From Berberis thunbergii (Eukaryota > Streptophyta > Magnoliopsida > Ranunculales > Berberidaceae): a stretch of DNA of 64,000 bases. Positions 58,315-64,000 of this stretch are shown in pieces. Where the stretch lies: contig QNQO01000804.1 of NCBI GenBank assembly GCA_003290165.1, positions 1 to 64,000 on the forward strand, written 5' to 3'. The notes under the pieces are model-generated. The model worked only from the letters and a program-made list of their open reading frames with translations. It was not told the DNA's origin and made no database searches. Every line of letters begins with the position of its first letter. Position 1 is the stretch's first letter. The translations under genes were made by a program, and so were the position numbers.

Positions 58315-58752
58315 CAAGGTCAGAGGCCTTCCTAATGGTCTCAAAACTCAATGTTCCGTTTTGAAAAGTGCCCAAATATTTAGCATCTATATTATAGGGG
58401 GAAGGTTTGAGCTCTTGACTTTGAAGACGTGTTGCCTCCATTGCATAGTCGGGCCAGACTGTACCGCTAGCATTTTTATTGTTCTCTTTGCATTGCTTTT
58501 CAACTTCAAACTTGTATTTCCATCGATCGATAGCATCGAACTAGTCTTGAGCAACGTCCATCCGAACGTTCCTCCCCATTGTAATCTATTGAATGTGAAT
58601 GAGAGCTTTTACTGACTATTGTGCATTGTTATATTGTCTACAGATTGATATTGTGCATTCTCAAGTTAATATTTGTGTCCGTCAACGTAATTACTCATAG
58701 GCTTACTAGTGAATTGGATAGCTAGTGCCGCACGGATTGCTAGTCCGTGACA
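58315..58752 (+). repeat. Solo LTR
   Basis: TGTCAGGACT...CTAGTCCGTGACA, 438 bp. Nearly identical to the LTR at 63337-63816 except for two short deletions. No PBS follows (ACAGCCTAGG instead of GTTGGTATCAGAG). Flanks ACCGC and ACAGC differ by one base, consistent with an old 5-bp duplication. It is the product of LTR-LTR recombination or a remnant. An 84-codon frame inside it is also in the other copy but is part of the LTR, not a gene. Confidence 0.85.
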
Positions 58753-59614
58753 ACAGCCTAGGCCCCCCTAACCCATTTTTGACCTCACTACCACATTTTT
58801 CTCCATTTTTCCTACACTCCTTCCACTTCTCTCCTTATGACATTGATTTTACTAACCTAAATTAATAGGCTAGTAAATCTAATTGTTATACTGCAAGTGC
58901 ACGACTGTCTAACCAATAGACAATGACCCATGAGGATCGAAGACACAATCGAAACTAAAATTTATTTACACTAATTTAAAATGGGGGTTATTACGATTGA
59001 AAATTTCTAAACTTTAAGCAACTACAAATAGAATTAATAAAGGCAATTGGAAAGTAAACCAAGACATCGAATCAACCATAGGTTCTTCAAGAATTATTTA
59101 AACCTAACTTATTGTTTCAATAAGTAAGAATCACTAGGGATGAACAATCTCTTCATTGCTTTGATGATGTGATCATTAATAACCTTAGGATTTTTCTAAA
59201 TTCACAATCAATTTTAGAAAAACTTTAAACCTAGCATTGATTGTCTAGCAACGACACACACAATCATTGATTGTCTTGCAACAACACACACAATCACATG
59301 TTTAACATAATCAATTAAAGCATGCTTAAATACCAGTGTTCTAAAAAACGTTAGGCGGTGGGCAAGCGGCAAGCAGGTGCTTAGCGCTTAGAGTGGCTAG
59401 AAAAACCTAGAGAATGAATCAAGTGATTGCTAGGGTGGTCAAAAAAACTTTGGGAACGAACCAAACGTTTGTTGGACCGTTCCCAATTTTTCATAAAGGA
59501 GAAGACGAAGTTGGATGACAATGGCAAAACACACAAATCGAGTATGCCTAGACAATTGCTGAGAAGGTGACAAAAGCAACAATAATCGTTGAATAAAACA
59601 AATGTCTAATCTAA
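58753..59614. repeat. LTR-end fragment and hAT-like end
   Basis: 58880-58990 in reverse complement resembles 17070-17160 (GATCCTCATGGGTCAT...GTGCACTTGC), so it is an inverted fragment of that LTR family. A 30-bp imperfect tandem repeat (GATTGTCTAGCAACGACACA and its copy) lies at 59239-59297. CAGTGTTCTAAAAAACGTTA with GC-rich sequence behind it at 59333 is another hAT-like left end without a partner. Confidence 0.4.
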
Positions 59615-59813
59615 GGGTCTGTTTGGTTGCACGAAAAATAGACATGGAAATTGAGACCAAATTTATGTGGATCTGATTCTAAAGCCTCCCCCTAAGACTC
59701 GGATTCCCATGAATAGTGAGAAAATAGTTATATGAAGAATCAATTTCCTGTCAGTAAATAGACAACATAACAAGGGAAATGAAATAAAAGAAAATGGCTA
59801 ACCAAACATACCC
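59615..59813. mobile_element. PIF/Harbinger-type MITE, copy 2
   Basis: GGGTCTGTTTGGTTGC...GCTAACCAAACATACCC, 199 bp, with TAA on both sides (59612-59614 and 59814-59816). About 80 percent identical to copy 1 by eye. Confidence 0.88.
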
Positions 59814-59816
59814 TAA

Positions 59817-62800
59817 GCAACACAAAGTTTGATGGGATTTTATCTTGTTTTTCTGTGGGCACAATATCGAATAAAACCAGTGACGTCATGTTCTTATCTA
59901 TTATCGCCTTATTCGATAGGGTGCTAGAGGATGATCCTAAAAGCTTATATACAACAGTAAAAGTGCAAAATTAGGAGGTTAGAAAGACGCTTCCACGAAG
60001 CCGAATTATGACACAATGTTGAATCAATTCTCATTTAGCACCCATCGCACTAAAACATTGTGTATTTAAGGAATACTTATTAACTTATGAGCTAAGACAC
60101 ATGGTCTCCACCGAGGGAAAATACATGTATTCTTTATTAACTCCTCCTTTAGTTGAGTGAGTGCTCTCTTCCCCACAAACACCATTGATTTTCCATTGCA
60201 AAACAAAGTGAGTAACACAACCATTTTTTTCATTATGTAATTGATCTAATTTTGGTGGGTGTTTAAACACACAATCAACAATTACATTTGCAAAGATAAC
60301 TTACTGGTCTAGGTGACAAAGTCAAATTTTTATTGTTTATTTGTTTTGAATGAAATAAGTTCAAACTCAAAATAAATTTAAAGTATTGTCCAACTATTAC
60401 AAGTAGCACTCAACTTTTCGAGGCTTTAAAAGAATAATAAAATATAAAATTGGTCACTCTCTCACGATAAAAGATGATTTTCTTTATATTTTTAATATCT
60501 TAAATCATCTCCAATGGTAAATGATGGATAGGGATTAGATTTGTCCATCCCTATTTTTATCCATGTAAATGACCCAACCTGATTAAGGAAAATATGGATA
60601 GATTTTAGGTTGAACAGTTTGTCAAAAGCTGCATGAACATATAACAATCAATTTTATTTTGCTTGATGGTAAAAACAATTGCATTTAAATGCATTGAGGA
60701 AGAGGTCATGGGTTCATAGCTTGTTTGATCCTATCAATGTTAATTGGTGTTTTACATTTATTAATTGAGATTAATTCCCATATTTTGATTTTTTATTACC
60801 TTTTTTTATACTGAACTTGTACATTTTTTTAATTTATGTTATATAATGTTTAAAATTTTCATAAAAAGATGCTATAGAAATCGTGACAAATAGTATTAAT
60901 ATTTGAACCTTTAACCTCAATCAACAACTAAGTGATGTCAACCAATGAAACAACATTTTTTTATGAGTTCAAATATATGCAGATTTTGAAAAGCTGGAAT
61001 TGGTATCCATGGATAAAAAAATGGATATGGACACATTTATCCATTTTTTGTGGGTGGATAGGAGCTATCCATACGGTTTGTTGGCCAAAATGAATAATTT
61101 TATCCATTTTGGCCTTCTATCCATCTTGATTATAGATAGTTATAAGTTTTCGTTTCGTCACTTGATGATGTAAAACGACGCTATTTGAAGTTCTTTTCAT
61201 GAAACCTGTCACATGTCTTCATATAAATCACCACTAATTGGAATCAAATCTTGACTTCCTTAAAATGATTTTGAAATGAAACTCTTGACCACGTGTGCCA
61301 TGAACATACCCAAATGTTACAAAAACCTTGTATTTTTTTTTGATTCCCTACAAAAGTATAAAATTAACCAAATTCAAGTGAAATTCATTATTTATAAATA
61401 TTACTAGGAACTAATAAGAGACAAATTGGGGCGAATTTTTGATGGTTTTGGATGCTTATCAGTGTGTGTGGTGTGCAAAATCAAATTTATACACTGTAAT
61501 AAAATGCAGTTCACAAAATTATACATAAGAAATACTGGCAATGAGAATATAAGAGGGCAATAATGATCCATACACTATGGTATTCAACAACATAGAAACA
61601 CATAATTCACCAATGAAAACCATAAAACTACCATTATAGAAATAAAAAACTACACCATAAAAACTAAATTAAGATCCACCAAAACAATAGCTGAATCACA
61701 GATGCATACCTTAGGGTAGATTTATCCAATGCCTACCATAAATAGTATGGTATGCAACAATACATAATGCAAAAAAATAATAATAAATAATAATAAGAAA
61801 AGAGAAATCAAAACAATGAGATAGAACAACAATAATACCTAAAAGATTTAATCAAACACCAGAAATCGAACACAGCTAAGATTGAACACAACTTAAAGAA
61901 ATCGAAGACTCAGTCAGATCGGAGCATAGTTTGAAGAGGAAGGAGAAGAACTGCACCTATAAAAGCCTTAATGCACAAAATTGAAGAGATTGAAAATCTG
62001 TAGTGATTGCATCTCTCACCTCCAATTCTAAAAACCTAAAAAAAAAAAAAAAAAAAAAAAACGGGAATTCGTAGAATGAACTCTCAACCCTCAAAACTCA
62101 CTTACGCACGTGTTGGGTCCTTTTAAAAACCCAAACTCTAATGGGTCCTAAATGAACACTAGCCTGCAGTCCCAATTCCTGAAAAGAAAATATAGAAAGG
62201 TCGAGAGTGTTTAAAATCACCATTTCCCCTCTTTGACAACACTAGCCCCAAAATTTTTATTTTTTTTGAACTTACTATTTGAAACCACCATTATTAAAAC
62301 ATTTTTTCTTTTCCTCTCTTCTCCTCTTTCTTCCTCTGGGATTAATAGCGATAAGAATAAATGTTGAATCACGTCTGGCCGACACCCTGCCCCGTCCATT
62401 TCTCATATATTTTCTTCTTTATTTATTTATGCTCTTATCTTCTCACCAATAGAGGATAAGAGTTGCAGCAGTCGCCTCGCCGCCTTTTACCTATTTTTTC
62501 TTTTTTCTTCTCCTCCTCCTTTGCAAAGATTGTGATTTTGTTTTTCAAGTTAATTTCGTTTTTCTGATTTTCAGAAATATTTTGGTATATAAAGAAAAAA
62601 TGTAATATTTTCGAGGACATATGAATTATATAATGAATTTCGAGGGAATAATAAATATGTGAAAAAAATAATAAGTAAGTAAATAAATGTATTAAACACA
62701 TTAAATGAAATCAAAATACTTATAATTAGAAAATTAAGGGATAGTTTAATAAGTAGAATAAGTGATAATTAGGAAATTAGGTGGTGGTTTCAAAAAATAA

Positions 62801-63034
62801 TAAATAAGTAGAAATTTTATTTTTGAAAAAATCCTCGAAAAAATGTAATTTTTAGTAGCTGGTTTTTGTATTTTTACGAAAACTCCAAAATTTAGGAAAA
62901 ATCGTAAAATTTTCGAAAAAAAACTCAAATATTTTATGAAAAAACTCAAAAAAAAATGTAATATTTTCTTTCGCCCTTTTTCTTTCCGTAATTTAAAAAA
63001 AACGAAATTTTAATTTGCCAAATCACAATCCTTA
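59817..63034. other. Intergenic stretch, no gene recognised
   Basis: AT-rich with short frames only. 60510-61140 contains several repeats of ATGGATA/TATCCAT in both directions, possibly a decayed foldback element. A 5'-leader-like pyrimidine-rich sequence on the minus strand (62040-61850) has a donor-like AGGTATT but no coding exon. A run of about 22 A is at 62039-62060. Confidence 0.45.
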
Positions 63035-63336
63035 GGGTGTGTTTGGTTGCATGGAATCCTATGTCATGGTAATCCATGAAGGGACCCCTATATTTTAGGT
63101 TAATTTGAGGTATAACTCCACATGCACTATTTGATTTTGTTATCAATGGTGGGAATGAAAGTCTCATGAACATGAGAATTACACGCCTTGGAAGACCAAG
63201 GAGTGAGATTATCATGTTCATGAGACTTCTATTCCCACCATTGATCACAAATTCAAATAGTGGATATGAAGTGATATATCAATTTAGCCTAAAATATAAG
63301 AGTCCCTCATAAATTCTCATGACATAGGATTCCATG
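63035..63336. mobile_element. MITE with strong foldback, right end truncated
   Basis: GGGTGTGTTTGGTTGCATGG follows TTA. The left 34 bases and the right end pair (ATCCTATGTCATG with CATGACATAGGAT) and the centre has a second inverted pair (TCTCATGAACATGA / TCATGTTCATGAGA). The right inverted repeat stops at CCATG, where the LTR at 63337 starts. The rest of the right TIR is not in the window. Confidence 0.8.
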
Positions 63337-63816
63337 TGTCAGGACTAGTAGTGTTGGTCAGGCAAAACCAAGGTCAGAGGCCTTTCAAGACTTTCTTAAT
63401 GGTCTCAAAACTCAATGTTCCCTTTTGAAAAGTGCCCAAATGCTTAGCATCTATATTATAGGGGGAAGGTTTGAGCTCTTGACTGTGAGGACGTGTTGCC
63501 TCCATTGCATAGTCGGGCCAGACTGTACCGCTAGCATTTTTATTGTTTTCTTTGCATTGCTTTTCAACTTCAAACTTGTATTTCCATCGATCGATAGCAT
63601 CGAACTAGTCTTGAACAACGTCCTTCCGAACGTTCCTCCCCATTGTAATCTATTGAATGTGAATGAGAGCTTTTACTGACTATTGTGCATTGTTATATTG
63701 TCTACAGATTGATATTGTGCATTCTCAAGTTAATATTTGTGCCCGTCAAAGTAACTACTCATAGGCTTACTAGTGAATTGGATAGCTAGTGTCGCACGGA
63801 TTACTAGTCCGTGACA
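63337..63816 (+). repeat. 5' LTR of an LTR retrotransposon
   Basis: TGTCAGGACT...AGTCCGTGACA, 480 bp with TGTCA/TGACA inverted ends. Repeated as the solo LTR at 58315-58752. Directly followed by a primer-binding site and gag. Confidence 0.9.
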
Positions 63817-63818
63817 GT

Positions 63819-63832
63819 TGGTATCAGAGCCA
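63819..63832 (+). other. Primer-binding site, tRNA-iMet
   Basis: TGGTATCAGAGCCA, the exact complement of the plant initiator tRNA-Met 3' end as I remember it, two bases after the LTR. Confidence 0.9.
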
Positions 63833-63843
63833 GAGCTTGTTGA

Positions 63844-64000
63844 ATGCAAACCAGGATGCAGGAACTAAATGAGCGCCTTAGCGCTTTGGAGGAACGACGT
63901 GCTAGTCGAATGCATAGACTAGAAAGCAGAATGGACCAGTTGAACACTTTGGGAGAACAAATTAGTCGGTTGGATGGACTCTTTTCACTGGCAGACAGAG
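63844..64000 (+). CDS. Gag N-terminus of LTR retrotransposon (runs off window)
   Basis: Open from ATG at 63844, with a second in-frame ATG at 63856, and no stop to the window end. It encodes an acidic/basic helical start: MQELNERLSALEERRASRMH and RLESRMDQLNTLGEQISRLD, with heptad-spaced Leu, i.e. a probable coiled coil as in many gag N-termini. It sits 12 bases after the primer-binding site. Which clade it belongs to cannot be told from these 52 codons; iMet priming occurs in both copia and gypsy groups. Of all frames in the window it is the only one without a visible lesion. Confidence 0.75.
   Translation, partial: MQTRMQELNERLSALEERRASRMHRLESRMDQLNTLGEQISRLDGLFSLADR

Noticed and set aside
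58361..58615. 84-codon frame repeated at 63425-63679
   Set aside because: Repeat is due to the duplicated LTR; frame conservation follows from near identity.
62435..63000. Minus-strand frames at 62435-62949
   Set aside because: Very AT-rich Phe/Ile/Lys runs; no family; likely chance.

Overview
The window looks like repeat-rich nuclear DNA of a flowering plant: AT-rich, with intron-containing remnants of plant genes (ALMT malate channel, 14-3-3, subtilase, RUNKEL-type kinase, U11/U12-35K, plastid-type TVP38/VTT protein, ATP-citrate lyase B) and plant-type LTR retrotransposons. I cannot name the species. I find no intact host gene. Almost everything assignable is a transposable element, a decayed element, or a gene fragment carried with one.

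Layout. 1-7626: Athila/Tat-like Ty3/gypsy retrotransposon on the minus strand, its left LTR cut by the window edge, its RT/RNase H/integrase core deleted. 7829-15478: a complete 7.65-kb CACTA transposon with matching terminal inverted repeats and a GAA target duplication. It carries same-strand, intron-retaining fragments of a VTT-domain gene, the CDT2/DTL WD40 gene, an unidentified exon and ATP-citrate lyase B. 15753-17165: LTR-like remnant. 17166-20505: no recognisable gene. 20506-27580: a second CACTA-like unit with a degenerate right end, carrying fragments of 14-3-3, an unidentified exon, a subtilase and an ALMT channel, interrupted by a clean hAT element (23496-24618, 8-bp duplication). 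27581-29200: LTR-like sequence and a probable tRNA-derived SINE. 30629-31053: on the minus strand, fragments of a RUNKEL-like kinase, probably condensin CAP-H, and U11/U12-35K lie head to tail. 32250-32870: Ty1/copia 3' remnant.

33178-39545: a second member of the first retrotransposon family, arranged LTR-internal-LTR-internal and lacking coding capacity. 40011-44760: eroded plus-strand Athila-like gag-pol without LTRs. 45436-54787: full-length but decayed minus-strand chromovirus-like Ty3/gypsy element with both LTRs; one LTR holds a 201-bp PIF/Harbinger-type MITE. 54788-63034: LTR-like fragments, a solo LTR (58315-58752), a second copy of the MITE and long stretches with nothing recognisable. 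63035-64000: a truncated MITE into which a plus-strand LTR retrotransposon has inserted; its LTR, primer-binding site and first gag codons run off the window.

The most interesting feature is repeated assembly of unrelated host-gene fragments, introns included and all on one strand, inside DNA transposons (two CACTA-type units and a third cluster with unknown vehicle). All identifications come from reading motifs and remembered family sequences; no searches were run.
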